Shown here: positions 43,007-51,922 of the stretch, piece after piece
Position numbering within the stretch: position 1 is the first letter of the stretch
How the letters are laid out: each line of letters starts with the position of its first letter
NCBI GenBank assembly: GCA_009910795.1
Contig: VMEE01000052.1
Location: 186,001 to 250,000 of the forward strand
Source: Dehalobacter sp. CP
GTDB taxonomy: Bacteria; Bacillota_B; Desulfitobacteriia; Desulfitobacteriales; Syntrophobotulaceae
Reading direction: 5' to 3'
DNA length: 64,000 nucleotides
The notes under the pieces: model-generated
What the model saw: only the letters and a program-made list of their open reading frames with translations
What the model was told of the DNA's origin: nothing
The model's database searches: none
Translations under genes and position numbers: made by a program

Positions 43007-44014
43007 ATGAGAGTTCTTATGGTTACCGGTGGCGCAGGCTTTATCGGAAGCAATTTTATTAAATATATTTTGCAGCGCAACCAGGATGTTATCGTCATTA
43101 ATTTTGATAAACTGACTTACGCAGGAAAGGTGGAAAATCTTCAAGACCTGGCAGCTCATCCAAGGTATTATTTTACGCAGGGGGATATCAGTACTGCGAA
43201 AGAGGTCAAACGCATTATTCAGGAATGTGACCCCGATGATGTGATTAATTTTGCTGCCGAATCGCATGTGGACAGAAGTATTACCGATCCTCTGGTTTTC
43301 GGCCGAAGCAATTTGATGGGGACTTTAACGCTGCTTCATTGTTTCAAGGAACATTGGGAGAAGAACGGCTTTACGGGAAAACGCTTTATTCAGGTTTCCA
43401 CCGATGAAGTATACGGAAGTCTTGATAATGAGGCAGAACAGTTTTCGGAGCATTCCATGATTCGTCCAAACAGCCCATATTCGGCTTCCAAAGCAGCTGC
43501 TGATTTAATGGCCAGGGCTTTTGCCAGAACTTACGGCTTTCCGGTGATCGTGACCCGGTGCTGCAATAACTACGGACCCAATCAGGATAAAGAAAAATTT
43601 ATTCCGCATAGTATCCTTCAGGTTTTACAGGATATGCCGCTGACTGTCTATGGGGATGGGTCCCATAAACGTGAATGGATCCACGTACTGGACCATTGTG
43701 CGGCGCTTGCGGAGATACTTTCGGACGGGGAACCAGGAGAGGTATATAATATTGGGAGCGGGGAGGAAACATCGAACCTAGAGATGGCCCGGACCATACT
43801 GAACATGCTGGGTAAACCGGCGGATGCGCTGGTTCAGGTAGCCGACAGGCCCGGACACGACTGGAGATACGCGCTGGACAGCACGAAGCTGAAAACGAAG
43901 CTGGGTTGGCAATGCCGGTATCATCTTAACGAGGGAATTCGGGATACGATTCAATGGTATCGGGACAACCGAGCCTGGTGGGATAAACCTGACAGCATAA
44001 ACCCGCTGGGATGA
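43007..44014 (+). CDS. rfbB: dTDP-glucose 4,6-dehydratase
   Basis: 335 residues, GAGGTG before ATG 43007. SDR-fold features: VTGGAGFIGSNFIKYIL, the substrate/catalytic segment STDEVYGSL (Thr-Asp-Glu) and the YSASKAAAD motif with catalytic Tyr and Lys. The region FAAESHVDRSI is typical of RmlB. It converts dTDP-glucose to dTDP-4-keto-6-deoxyglucose, the branch point to amino and rhamnose-type sugars. No rfbD is present here; a rfbC-like epimerase occurs at 61260 in the CDP-sugar group. Confidence 0.95.
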   Translation: MRVLMVTGGAGFIGSNFIKYILQRNQDVIVINFDKLTYAGKVENLQDLAAHPRYYFTQGDISTAKEVKRIIQECDPDDVINFAAESHVDRSITDPLVFGRSNLMGTLTLLHCFKEHWEKNGFTGKRFIQVSTDEVYGSLDNEAEQFSEHSMIRPNSPYSASKAAADLMARAFARTYGFPVIVTRCCNNYGPNQDKEKFIPHSILQVLQDMPLTVYGDGSHKREWIHVLDHCAALAEILSDGEPGEVYNIGSGEETSNLEMARTILNMLGKPADALVQVADRPGHDWRYALDSTKLKTKLGWQCRYHLNEGIRDTIQWYRDNRAWWDKPDSINPLG

Positions 44015-44021
44015 ATTCAAA

Positions 44022-44061
44022 AAGATGCTGCCAAGAGTTTGTAAACTATTAGCAGCATCTT
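44022..44061 (+). terminator. Stem-loop terminator after rfbB
   Basis: AAGATGCTGC (44022-44031) pairs with GCAGCATCTT (44052-44061), followed by a short T-rich stretch. It is between convergent genes. Confidence 0.7.
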
Positions 44062-44117
44062 ATTCGGTTTGTGCTCTCGTTTAAGGTTTAGTAAGATTTT
44101 AGAGGGGAGCAGCTTTT

Positions 44118-44912
44118 TTATAATTTTTGATAAAAGAACGAGGAAACGGATTTAAGGCCGTGCTGGCTTTGGCCGAATAAATGCTCTGTACAGCCTGTGA
44201 AAAGTATCCCTTTCGGGTTCAAGGAGTCTGCAAATTTTTTGTACAGCACATCCTTCGCTTCATCGGTAAAATAGATCACGACATTGCGGCAGGCAATCAG
44301 ATCAAAGCCTCGGTCAAACTTGTCGGTAAGCAGGTTCTGCGCCTTGAAAGTCAGATTCCTGGTCAGCGTGTTTTTGATCTGGAACTTCTTTTCAGACTTG
44401 TTGAAGTACTTATCGAGAAGATGGGGGGGGGTGCTGGCGAAATCACGCTCGTCATAAATACCCGACTGGGCCTGCTTTAAGACGTTGATGTCAATATCTG
44501 TTCCTAGGATACTGAAGTTTATTCCAGGAAAATATTCTGCCATGATGATCGCCATGGTACACGCTTCCTGGCCTGCTGAGCAGCCCGCGCTCCATATTTT
44601 CAAGGAAGATCTGGTCTTTAACAGGTCGGGGATAATTTTTTCCCTAAAGACATCCCATTGCTTGACATCGCGGAAAAACTGCGTGACATTGATGGTCAGA
44701 TGTTTAAAAAACGCATCGTAGAGGTCAGGTTTAAGACTGAGATCTTTCAGGAAGTCCGTATAATCTTCCTGATACCCCCTGGTGCTCATGAAGTTCAGGA
44801 TTCGCCTTTTCATCTGGTTTTCTTTATAATAGTTCAAGTCAAGACCGCTGACATTTTGGAAAGATTTAACGAATCTAGGATAATCCGTAATCATGCCAGT
44901 GCTGTTCATCAT
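44118..44912 (-). CDS. cheR: Chemotaxis protein methyltransferase CheR
   Basis: 264 residues on the minus strand. The N-terminal helical domain (DYPRFVKSFQNVSGLDLNYYKENQMKRRI start) is followed by the methyltransferase domain with LKIWSAGCSAGQEACTMAIIM (SAM loop), ILGTDIDINVLKQAQ and DLIACRNVVIYFTDEAKDVLYKKF (the RNxxIYF motif of CheR). It methylates glutamates of chemoreceptors using S-adenosylmethionine. It stands among motility genes (motAB, flg operon). The start has several candidates; 44912 is used, though AAAGGAG sits about 12 nt ahead. Confidence 0.92.
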   Translation of the reverse strand: MMNSTGMITDYPRFVKSFQNVSGLDLNYYKENQMKRRILNFMSTRGYQEDYTDFLKDLSLKPDLYDAFFKHLTINVTQFFRDVKQWDVFREKIIPDLLKTRSSLKIWSAGCSAGQEACTMAIIMAEYFPGINFSILGTDIDINVLKQAQSGIYDERDFASTPPHLLDKYFNKSEKKFQIKNTLTRNLTFKAQNLLTDKFDRGFDLIACRNVVIYFTDEAKDVLYKKFADSLNPKGILFTGCTEHLFGQSQHGLKSVSSFFYQKL

Positions 44913-44992
44913 TCTTTTTATTACTCCTTTCGCTGGTACAACGTTTTTAAATAACTTTCCAAAATATTGTAAAGACCAACTCGTTTTTAATA

Positions 44993-45433
44993 TCAGGTGA
45001 ATAGATCGATAATAAGTCCTTTAATTTCATGGATTTTTTCCAGGATTTTTAAAGGTTCAGACTGAGAAGAGAGTACTTGTTCACCCAATTCTTCCAGTGC
45101 CTTGTTGATCTTCGTTACCCTGGCCATGACTTTCGGCTGGCCTCGGTAATCCCAAAAGGTTTCCTCCTGCATATTTCTGCTTTTTCCAAAGGTTGACTGA
45201 AGAAAACTTTTGACCATGGTTTTAAATTCCGTCAGATTTTCCAAAGATCTGTTCTCAGAGAGCTTTTGCCCCTGCTTTTCAAGACGTTCCAGAAAAAGTT
45301 GCATTTCCTGGCTTTGAAGTTGACGGGAATGTGATAAAATATTGCTGAAGCTGCTTTCCTTTTTTTCTGAAGTTTGATGAAGGTCAATCCCAAAGTTATT
45401 TTTTTGGGTGGAACTGTTGATTTTCAGTGACAT
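44993..45433 (-). CDS. YaaR-family (DUF327) protein
   Basis: 146 residues with GGAGGGAG before the ATG. The sequence is helical and polar: SFSNILSHSRQLQSQEMQLFLERLEKQGQ, then the well-conserved family block NLTEFKTMVKSFLQSTFGKS and the C-terminal EKIHEIKGLIIDLF. The family is widespread in Bacillus and Clostridia, is often found near flagellar genes, and has no assigned function. It lies between cheR and the divergent Tat-type peptidase gene. Confidence 0.8.
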   Translation of the reverse strand: MSLKINSSTQKNNFGIDLHQTSEKKESSFSNILSHSRQLQSQEMQLFLERLEKQGQKLSENRSLENLTEFKTMVKSFLQSTFGKSRNMQEETFWDYRGQPKVMARVTKINKALEELGEQVLSSQSEPLKILEKIHEIKGLIIDLFT

Positions 45434-45463
45434 GTTACTCCCTCCGTGAAAGGATTATAAAAT

Positions 45464-46507
45464 ATGAAATCACGCCGGACTTTTCTAAAAGTTGCAGCCG
45501 GAATGGCAGCATTTGTTATCCCCTGGACGGTCCTGCCTGGGGCCTGGGGGCAGAAACTCGGAAGCCTTCTGGGAATTCCGTCTTCCAGTATTGAGTTTGC
45601 TTCAGGCGAAGGCACTGTTTGGGTGCCCTCAACCAAGGCGATTTCCAGAAAAGCCATCGAAGATGTCCAGTACTTGTCTCATGCCAATCTCGAAGGCCGC
45701 CGGGCGGGAACTGCGGGAGAGACCAAATCACTTGTTTACCTGGAAGGACAATTCAAGGCCTTGCTGCTGGAGTCTTTTAGCGCGGACAACTACTGGCAGC
45801 TCTTTTCAATTCCTTCGATGAAAGAAAAGATGATTGACGGCAGAGCGCTCTTTCGACCTGATGAAACGGATACACTTCGGGTCCCGGTGGCCAATATCTT
45901 AGCTGGTATTACCGGGAGTAACCCGGAACAGACACTTATCCTCTCTGCCCATTTTGACCATCTTGGTATTTATAACGGGGAAGTCTATCCGGGTGCGAAT
46001 GACAATGCTTCTGGTGTAGGCTGCATTCTTCAAGTCATGCGTCAGCTGGTGAAGGAAGCACAGGACGGTTTTGCGCCTAAAATCAATATTGCAGTGGCTT
46101 TTTGGAGCGCTGAAGAAATGGGCTTTCTGGGCTCCAAATATTTTATACAGAATCCTCTGATCCCGCTCTCCGAAATAAAGGCGGTTATTAACGCTGATAC
46201 GGTCGGCAATGGTGCCGTAGGAGAGTATATTCTCTGGTCAGCCGGTGAAAGCTCTCAGACTTTGATTGAGACCATGAAAGAAGCAGGTAGGGTAAATGGG
46301 GCGGTCCTTGAGCATGTTTCTGGCGGCAGCCATCATAGCGATGAAATATCCTTTACAGGCACCGGCATCCCTGCGGTAACCATTCTGGGCAAGGAGTGGC
46401 TGGTGAACAATCATACGCCGGAAGACAAAATATCCGCAGTCAACGAAGAAAAACTGGAAATGACGTGCAATATTATCTATAGGGCCATCAAAAGCCTGGC
46501 TTACTAA
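45464..46507 (+). CDS. Tat-exported M28-family aminopeptidase
   Basis: 347 residues. The N terminus MKSRRTFLKVAAGMAAFVIPW is a Tat signal (SRRTFLK). The mature part is an M28 zinc peptidase: AHFDHLG gives a first metal His-x-Asp, GANDNASGVG the bridging Asp, AEEMGFLGSKYF the catalytic and metal Glu pair, NADTVG another Asp, and SHHSDEISF the last His. A membrane-outside aminopeptidase or carboxypeptidase function is likely. It lies divergently to the YaaR gene and 30 nt from the convergent motB gene, so it interrupts the motility set. The Tat route agrees with the folded, metal-bound enzyme. Confidence 0.88.
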   Translation: MKSRRTFLKVAAGMAAFVIPWTVLPGAWGQKLGSLLGIPSSSIEFASGEGTVWVPSTKAISRKAIEDVQYLSHANLEGRRAGTAGETKSLVYLEGQFKALLLESFSADNYWQLFSIPSMKEKMIDGRALFRPDETDTLRVPVANILAGITGSNPEQTLILSAHFDHLGIYNGEVYPGANDNASGVGCILQVMRQLVKEAQDGFAPKINIAVAFWSAEEMGFLGSKYFIQNPLIPLSEIKAVINADTVGNGAVGEYILWSAGESSQTLIETMKEAGRVNGAVLEHVSGGSHHSDEISFTGTGIPAVTILGKEWLVNNHTPEDKISAVNEEKLEMTCNIIYRAIKSLAY

Positions 46508-46537
46508 AGCGGTAATCATTCATTTAGAATCGACCTG

Positions 46538-47413
46538 CTAGTTGCTGCTGTTTCCGTTGCTGTCGGCACCTGTGGCCGTATTGCTACTGCTGCTGCCCGG
46601 TTCGAGCAGATCATACTTGGAACGCAGGATAATCAGGTCGACTCTGCGGTTGGTGATTCTTCCCTGTTCTGTGCTGTTATCGGCGACCGGGCGGTACTCA
46701 CCGTACCCTGCTGCTGACAGCCGAAGGGGATCGATCTCACCGTCGTCGACAAGAATATGGACGACATTGGTCGCCCTGAGTACGGACAGTTCCCAATTGC
46801 TTCGAAATTCTGCGGTATGGATTGGCAGGTTGCAGGTGTGTCCTTCTACTTTTATAAAATTCGGTGAGGCGGACAGGACCGTGCTGATTTTTTTCAGGAT
46901 GGCCCGTGAATTCGTTGATATTTCTGCCGAGCCGCTGTTAAACAGCAAGGTGTCCTGAATACTGATGACCAGGCCTCGTTCCTCAATGGATGATACGAGC
47001 TTATTTTCAATTCCATTTTCTTTCGCAAACTGGTCCAGTTTGGCTTTGATGCCCTCGATCGTAAGGTTTTCCTGATAGTCCGTATCTCCTTGACCGGTTC
47101 CTTCTGAAGGGGTGGTCTCCTGCTCGATTCCTTGCTGGTCATCCTGGCCTGTCGAAGTTGAATCTTCAGTACTCCCGCTTTCAATGAAAGAATCCCCGGC
47201 CTGTGTTTCCGACAGGTTAACCGCAGAAGGTGCCGCACCACCAAGCGTTATGCTCAGGGATTGGGCCATTGCCCTGAATTTACTGGCGTCAACCTGACTC
47301 ATCGAATACATCACAATAAAAAAAATCATTAATAGCGTAATGAGGTCCGAGTAGGTGACAAGCCACCGTTCCTGACCAGGGGGGTGGCCATCTTGTGTTT
47401 TATGCCTTCTCAT
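46538..47413 (-). CDS. motB: Flagellar stator protein MotB
   Basis: 291 residues on the minus strand. The N terminus has one membrane helix WLVTYSDLITLLMIFFIVMYS with the proton-carrying Asp (D23) in the YSDL motif. A low-complexity linker rich in Ser, Gly and Gln (residues ~75-125) precedes the OmpA-like peptidoglycan-binding domain (KVEGHTCNLPIHTAEFRSNWELSVLRATNV). It anchors the stator to the cell wall. The last ~25 residues are Ser/Asn-rich. It follows motA after 38 nt in the same direction. Confidence 0.95.
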   Translation of the reverse strand: MRRHKTQDGHPPGQERWLVTYSDLITLLMIFFIVMYSMSQVDASKFRAMAQSLSITLGGAAPSAVNLSETQAGDSFIESGSTEDSTSTGQDDQQGIEQETTPSEGTGQGDTDYQENLTIEGIKAKLDQFAKENGIENKLVSSIEERGLVISIQDTLLFNSGSAEISTNSRAILKKISTVLSASPNFIKVEGHTCNLPIHTAEFRSNWELSVLRATNVVHILVDDGEIDPLRLSAAGYGEYRPVADNSTEQGRITNRRVDLIILRSKYDLLEPGSSSSNTATGADSNGNSSN

Positions 47414-47451
47414 TTTATCACCGCTTCTGTTCTAATGCTTTTAGTACTTTA

Positions 47452-48252
47452 TTAATAATTCACTTCACTGGCTTCAAATGCACCTTCAAATTTAGTTTCT
47501 TTCTCGGGCATATAACCGAGGTGAGTTTTGAGTTTTTCTTTCAGGATCGCGGGGTTCTCTCCGGATTGAATCGAAATAATCCCGTCAAGAATCATTTCCA
47601 TGGTCTGTACTTCCATTTGGTTTTTTATTTTCAGCTTGGCTGCGATCGGCAGATAGACCAGGTTAGCCAGACAAACACCGTAGAGGGTAGCAATAAAGGC
47701 TGCGGCAATCGAACCGGAAAGACTGTCGGGATCCGTCAGATTGCCAAGAACGTGAACCAGACCCATAACTGTTCCGATAATCCCCAAAGTCGGGCTGTAA
47801 CCGCCTGCGGACTCGAAAAAGGTGATCCCAACCTTATGCCTGTTTTCCAAAACAGCAATATTTGATTCCAGGATGCTTCTGGTGATTTCCGGGTCTGTAC
47901 CGTCAATAACCAACTGCATGCCCTGTTTGGTAAATTTGTCATCGACGGTTTCCAATTCCTGCTCAAGGCTTAAAAGTCCTTCCTGACGGGCTTTCTCGGA
48001 AAAATGAACCAGGGTGAAATAGGCTTTCTCCACACCGAAGGATTGATTCATGAAAGCAATCTTTACCCATTTGGGCAATTTCTTAAGCTCGTCTAAAGGG
48101 ATACCGATTACCGTAGCGCCCAGTGTGCCGAAAACAACAATAAATATGGGAGATACAGCAAACAAAGAACCAAGATGCCCGCCCTCTAAGACAAAACCGA
48201 ATAAGATACCGAAAAATCCCAGGACAAGCCCCAAGATGGTAGTTATATCCAT
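47452..48252 (-). CDS. motA: Flagellar stator protein MotA
   Basis: 266 residues from the ATG at 48252, which has AGGAGG upstream; the frame extends 10 codons further but without a better site. Four membrane helices are visible: TILGLVLGFFGILFGFVLEG, FIVVFGTLGATVIGI, SPTLGIIGTVMGLVHVL and IAAAFIATLYGVCLANLVYLP, with the cytoplasmic loop containing the MotA-type charged region. It forms the ion-conducting stator ring with MotB. The proline of helix 3 and the conserved GxxGTVxG pattern are present. Confidence 0.95.
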   Translation of the reverse strand: MDITTILGLVLGFFGILFGFVLEGGHLGSLFAVSPIFIVVFGTLGATVIGIPLDELKKLPKWVKIAFMNQSFGVEKAYFTLVHFSEKARQEGLLSLEQELETVDDKFTKQGMQLVIDGTDPEITRSILESNIAVLENRHKVGITFFESAGGYSPTLGIIGTVMGLVHVLGNLTDPDSLSGSIAAAFIATLYGVCLANLVYLPIAAKLKIKNQMEVQTMEMILDGIISIQSGENPAILKEKLKTHLGYMPEKETKFEGAFEASEVNY

Positions 48253-48601
48253 TGACCGATGTTCCTCCTGTGTAATCTTCATTAATGACTGCTTTGCAGA
48301 TAATCCTTCATACGTTTATACACTATTAATAACGTAATTCTTAACCGAAAACATTAGGGCTTCTGATCGTTTTTTATTGAGCCAACCAATATTATACAGC
48401 ATTCTGCCGGATAATGACACGAGAAAGATTATTCCAAACTTTATAAATGGGCATAATATCGTGATATTAGGAAAGATTAAGAGATATTAAGAGATAATCG
48501 GCCTTAATGATCCATGGAGGTTGTTCAGATTACTGGGCTGCTGGACGATAAGAAAACTGTATAAAACTAAAAAAGATAAAACAGTCAGGTTGGTGAATGT
48601 G
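48253..48601 (+). other. Divergent regulatory region between motAB and flgM
   Basis: About 350 bases without a gene. On the minus strand GTGTCA, 18 nt and TATAAT (around 48396-48425) is a plausible motAB promoter. On the plus strand no clear sigma-28 promoter was found; GATAATCGGCC around 48493 resembles a partial GCCGATAA box but on the other strand. Confidence 0.4.
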
Positions 48602-48886
48602 ATGAAAATAGATGGTACTTCGATTTCCCCCGTCGGTAGTGTCCAGGCTGCGACCCGGGTATCGCAGCCTGGTAAGGTCAATACGGTTTTAGAAAAGGAT
48701 CAGTTGGCCGTATCTGAAAATGCGCAAGTTTTTCAAAAGCTGCTGCAAAAGATGAAAGAAATGCCGGACATCAGAGATGATAGGGTCAGGGCAATCTCGG
48801 AACAAATCGCCAATGGTGAATTTAATCTTGATGCAGCTTCTATTGCAGAAGGAATTCTTTCTCCAAGCGGGATGGAGGGAAAATAA
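48602..48886 (+). CDS. flgM: Anti-sigma-28 factor FlgM
   Basis: 94 residues from ATG 48602. Like other FlgM proteins, its N-terminal half is polar and disordered (KIDGTSISPVGSVQAATRVSQ), and the C-terminal half has the conserved helices DIRDDRVRAISEQIANGEFNLDAASIAEGIL that bind sigma-28. It keeps sigma-28 inactive until the hook-basal body is complete and FlgM is exported. The gene starts the order flgM-flgN-flgK-flgL-yviE-fliW-csrA, as in Bacillus subtilis. It ends immediately before flgN. Confidence 0.88.
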   Translation: MKIDGTSISPVGSVQAATRVSQPGKVNTVLEKDQLAVSENAQVFQKLLQKMKEMPDIRDDRVRAISEQIANGEFNLDAASIAEGILSPSGMEGK

Positions 48887-49372
48887 GTGGCAGAATATGT
48901 AGCAGGTCTGGAAAATAACCTACAACAGCAAATTGCTTTCTATCGGCAGTTGGTCGAATTAGAACAGGAAAAGCAGAAAGCGCTCGTGGACAATGTTATT
49001 GAGAGAATAGAAAGCATCACCGCTCAGGAAGAAAAAATTCTGCTCGAAGTCGGACAGTTGGAAGAGGAAAGACTTTACTGGGCGGAATTTTTTGGTAAAG
49101 AGGTTGGCAAGAAAGCAGAGGATATTACCTTAATGGATCTGATTCAATATTCTCCGGGCTTTGAGCCGATTGGCCAGGAATTCGAAAAAGTCATCAGCCA
49201 ACTTAAAAATTTACATGAGATCAATGCCAAATTGCTTAAAAGTGCTTTGAGTATTGCCGATTTTACACTGAGACTTCTAACGGGACAAAAGCATACAACA
49301 TACTCAAATCCTTCAAATAAAGGTGTAAAAAATGAATTCAGTCAAAATAATCTGATTAATAAGAGCATCTAA
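48887..49372 (+). CDS. flgN: Flagellar chaperone FlgN
   Basis: 161 residues from GTG 48887, whose codon directly follows the flgM stop. The protein is an extended helical coiled coil (ENNLQQQIAFYRQLVELEQEKQKALVDNVIERIESIT) ending in a less ordered C-terminal segment that in this family binds FlgK and FlgL. FlgN keeps the hook-associated proteins soluble before export. The context with flgK following after 78 nt gives the assignment; sequence identity in this family is generally low. Confidence 0.85.
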   Translation: MAEYVAGLENNLQQQIAFYRQLVELEQEKQKALVDNVIERIESITAQEEKILLEVGQLEEERLYWAEFFGKEVGKKAEDITLMDLIQYSPGFEPIGQEFEKVISQLKNLHEINAKLLKSALSIADFTLRLLTGQKHTTYSNPSNKGVKNEFSQNNLINKSI

Positions 49373-49450
49373 CTTTTAGTTCATAAGATTCAAACACGAC
49401 AAGGTTTTCTACAATAAGCTCAAGGACTTGATGAAAAAGGAGTAACGGGT

Positions 49451-50977
49451 ATGTACTCAACATTTATGGGACTGGAAACGGCCTATAGAGCTTTAATTAC
49501 ATCTCAGGCGGCCATCGATACAACCGGTCAAAATATTTCCAATGCCAGTACCACGGGCTATTCGAGACAGATCGCCAATATGCAGGCAACAACACCGCTG
49601 ACGATTACTGCTAACAGCAAGGATTTGAGCATTGGTACGGGTTCTTTTTTAAGGGATATCACAAGGGTGAGAGATGCCTATCTCGACCAGCAGTACCGCA
49701 GGGAAACATCACAATACGAATATTGGTCTGGAAAGGAAGCAACCTTAAGTCTGACTGAGCAGTTTTTTAATGAAACTTCGAATTACAGCCTTAGCTCCGA
49801 TATGTCGGAATTTTGGAATGCCTGGAGTGATCTGGCTAATTCTCCGGAGGAAAGTGCCTCTCGTATCGTTGTCAGGGAAAAAGCAGTATCGCTCACGGAA
49901 ACTTTTCATAATATTGATCAGCAGATCACTTCTTTGCAGAATGACCTTAATAACAGCGTTGATACAACGATCACGAAGATTAATACATTTTCCAATCAGA
50001 TACAGCTGCTGAATAATCAAATCCGGAATGCTGAGATCAGAGGGGACAACCCAAATGATTTAAAGGACCAGAGAGACCAAATTGTTGATGAACTATCCAA
50101 AATTGTGCCGGTTACCGTTGAGGAGTCCTTGGATCCCAATTTTACGGACAGATCCGTAGGAAATTATACGGTGAGAATTGGGAATTCTACTGCTGCCGAT
50201 AGTGTGCTCGTCACAAACGGCTCAGCATATCACCTGCAGGAAAACCCGGTTCCGACAGATGCAGCCACAGGTTTTAGCGAGGTGTGGTGGGAAGCTTCCG
50301 CAGATGGGACAAAAACTGCCGCTGAGGTTGATCTCGGGAGCGGCATGGGTTCTCTTCAGGCCGACATCGAAATGCGGGATACGTATCTGAGCGAATTTAG
50401 GGGCAATTTGAATACACTGGTTATAGTTATTGCCGATTCAGTCAATGCGCTTCACCAGTCAGGTCAGGGACTCACGACAGATACGGGACTGGACTTCTTT
50501 ACCAGCTCGGATTTAACCAGCCCGATAACGGCCGCGAATATTATTGTGAATCAAGACATTCAGGATGACGTCAATCTCATTGCGACCGGGATTGCGGATG
50601 CTACGGGAGTCTCGTCCGGTGACAGCAGTATTGCCCTGGCCATCTCGTCACTGTCATCAGGCTGGGACAGTCTGACGACTTATGCTTCCGTGCCGGCCAG
50701 CATCACTGCGCTGGGAGCCAGTTCAATCTTGGACTACTACGAAGGGTTAACGGCAGAGCTTGGTTCTGACGTGGAACAAAGCACCAGAATGGCTGAAGGC
50801 CAGAGTGTACTTGCCACGCAGCTCAGTAATTCCAGGGAAGCGCTGTCAGGGGTTTCTTTGGATGAAGAGATGATCAATATGATCAGGTTCCAGAAAGGGT
50901 ACAGTTCGGCAGCCAGAGTTGTGACAGTGCTGGATACCATGCTGGAATCACTTCTGGGTATGGGTGTCACGAAATAG
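49451..50977 (+). CDS. flgK: Flagellar hook-associated protein FlgK
   Basis: 508 residues, with AAAGGAG ahead of ATG 49451. The N-terminal rod domain has TAYRALITSQAAIDTTGQNISNASTTGYSRQ, the type III export and D0 region; the C terminus has the matching heptad segment VSLDEEMINMIRFQKGYSSAARVVTVLDTMLESLL. The central domain is rich in Ser, Thr and Asp, typical of exposed D2/D3 parts. It forms the first hook-filament junction. Confidence 0.95.
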   Translation: MYSTFMGLETAYRALITSQAAIDTTGQNISNASTTGYSRQIANMQATTPLTITANSKDLSIGTGSFLRDITRVRDAYLDQQYRRETSQYEYWSGKEATLSLTEQFFNETSNYSLSSDMSEFWNAWSDLANSPEESASRIVVREKAVSLTETFHNIDQQITSLQNDLNNSVDTTITKINTFSNQIQLLNNQIRNAEIRGDNPNDLKDQRDQIVDELSKIVPVTVEESLDPNFTDRSVGNYTVRIGNSTAADSVLVTNGSAYHLQENPVPTDAATGFSEVWWEASADGTKTAAEVDLGSGMGSLQADIEMRDTYLSEFRGNLNTLVIVIADSVNALHQSGQGLTTDTGLDFFTSSDLTSPITAANIIVNQDIQDDVNLIATGIADATGVSSGDSSIALAISSLSSGWDSLTTYASVPASITALGASSILDYYEGLTAELGSDVEQSTRMAEGQSVLATQLSNSREALSGVSLDEEMINMIRFQKGYSSAARVVTVLDTMLESLLGMGVTK

Positions 50978-50989
50978 GAGGAATAAGCG

Positions 50990-51880
50990 ATGCGCATAAC
51001 GAATAATATTCTCAGCAGCAACCTTTTGTCAAATCTGCAAAAATCCAGCAATAAGATGATTGATCTCCAGAACAACATTTCCACAGGCGAAGCAATATCG
51101 AAACCCTCGGATGATCCGTCCAAAATTACGGCTATTCTAGGGCTGAAGACAAATATTACATCGATGAAGCAATGGAAGGACAATGCCAGCCAGGCACTTG
51201 ACTATATGTCCAGTGTTGAATCGGTAACTGCCAACATGACTTCGATGCTGCAGCGGTTAAGAGGGCTTGCGGTCCAGGGGTCCAACCAGACCAATTCCCC
51301 GGAAGATCTGGGTGAAATTAAGAAGGAAGCTGATCAGATTATTGAACAACTCGGCGTCATGGCCAACAGCCAAGTCGGTTCGCGCTATATTTTCAGCGGA
51401 ACAAATACGGACACAGCCCCCTGGCCGGGAACGGGCCTTTGGACAGGCAATACCGAATCACTGTCCGTCGAACTGGGCGCCAATGTCAGTTTTGATATTT
51501 CGATCAATGGCCAGCAGCTTTTTGGCGTCAATCCTGCGACCGGGGTCAGCGATTTTTTTACAGCGCTGAATAATTTTTCAACGGCACTGAATAATGGTGA
51601 TTACGCCGCAGTCGGTAATTCCATCTCTGATCTTGATTCGCTATTAAGCTCGTTTATCGATGGCCGAGCAGAACTCGGAGCGAAGATCAGCAGGGTAGAA
51701 ACAATCAATAACAACCTTGAAACCAGTATTATCAATGCACAGACGAACCTGTCCAACCTTCGGGATACGGATCTGGCAGCAGCGATTGTGGATTATAACT
51801 CCACCATGAATACGTACCGGGCGGCGTTGTCGGTCGGTGCCCAAATTATCCAGCCTTCTTTGGTTGATTTTCTCCGATAA
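50990..51880 (+). CDS. flgL: Flagellar hook-associated protein FlgL
   Basis: 296 residues, TAGGAGG before ATG 50990. Flagellin-like ends: MRITNNILSSNLLSNLQKSSNKMIDLQNNISTGEAISKPSDDPS at the N terminus and DLAAAIVDYNSTMNTYRAALSVGAQIIQPSLVDFLR at the C terminus. It forms the second junction zone with FlgK. The length is normal for FlgL. No flagellin (hag) gene is found in the window; it might have been expected after csrA. Confidence 0.95.
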   Translation: MRITNNILSSNLLSNLQKSSNKMIDLQNNISTGEAISKPSDDPSKITAILGLKTNITSMKQWKDNASQALDYMSSVESVTANMTSMLQRLRGLAVQGSNQTNSPEDLGEIKKEADQIIEQLGVMANSQVGSRYIFSGTNTDTAPWPGTGLWTGNTESLSVELGANVSFDISINGQQLFGVNPATGVSDFFTALNNFSTALNNGDYAAVGNSISDLDSLLSSFIDGRAELGAKISRVETINNNLETSIINAQTNLSNLRDTDLAAAIVDYNSTMNTYRAALSVGAQIIQPSLVDFLR

Positions 51881-51922
51881 AGCGTGCTCTCTTCAAAAAA
51901 ATGATTGCCGGGAGGTGCCGGT

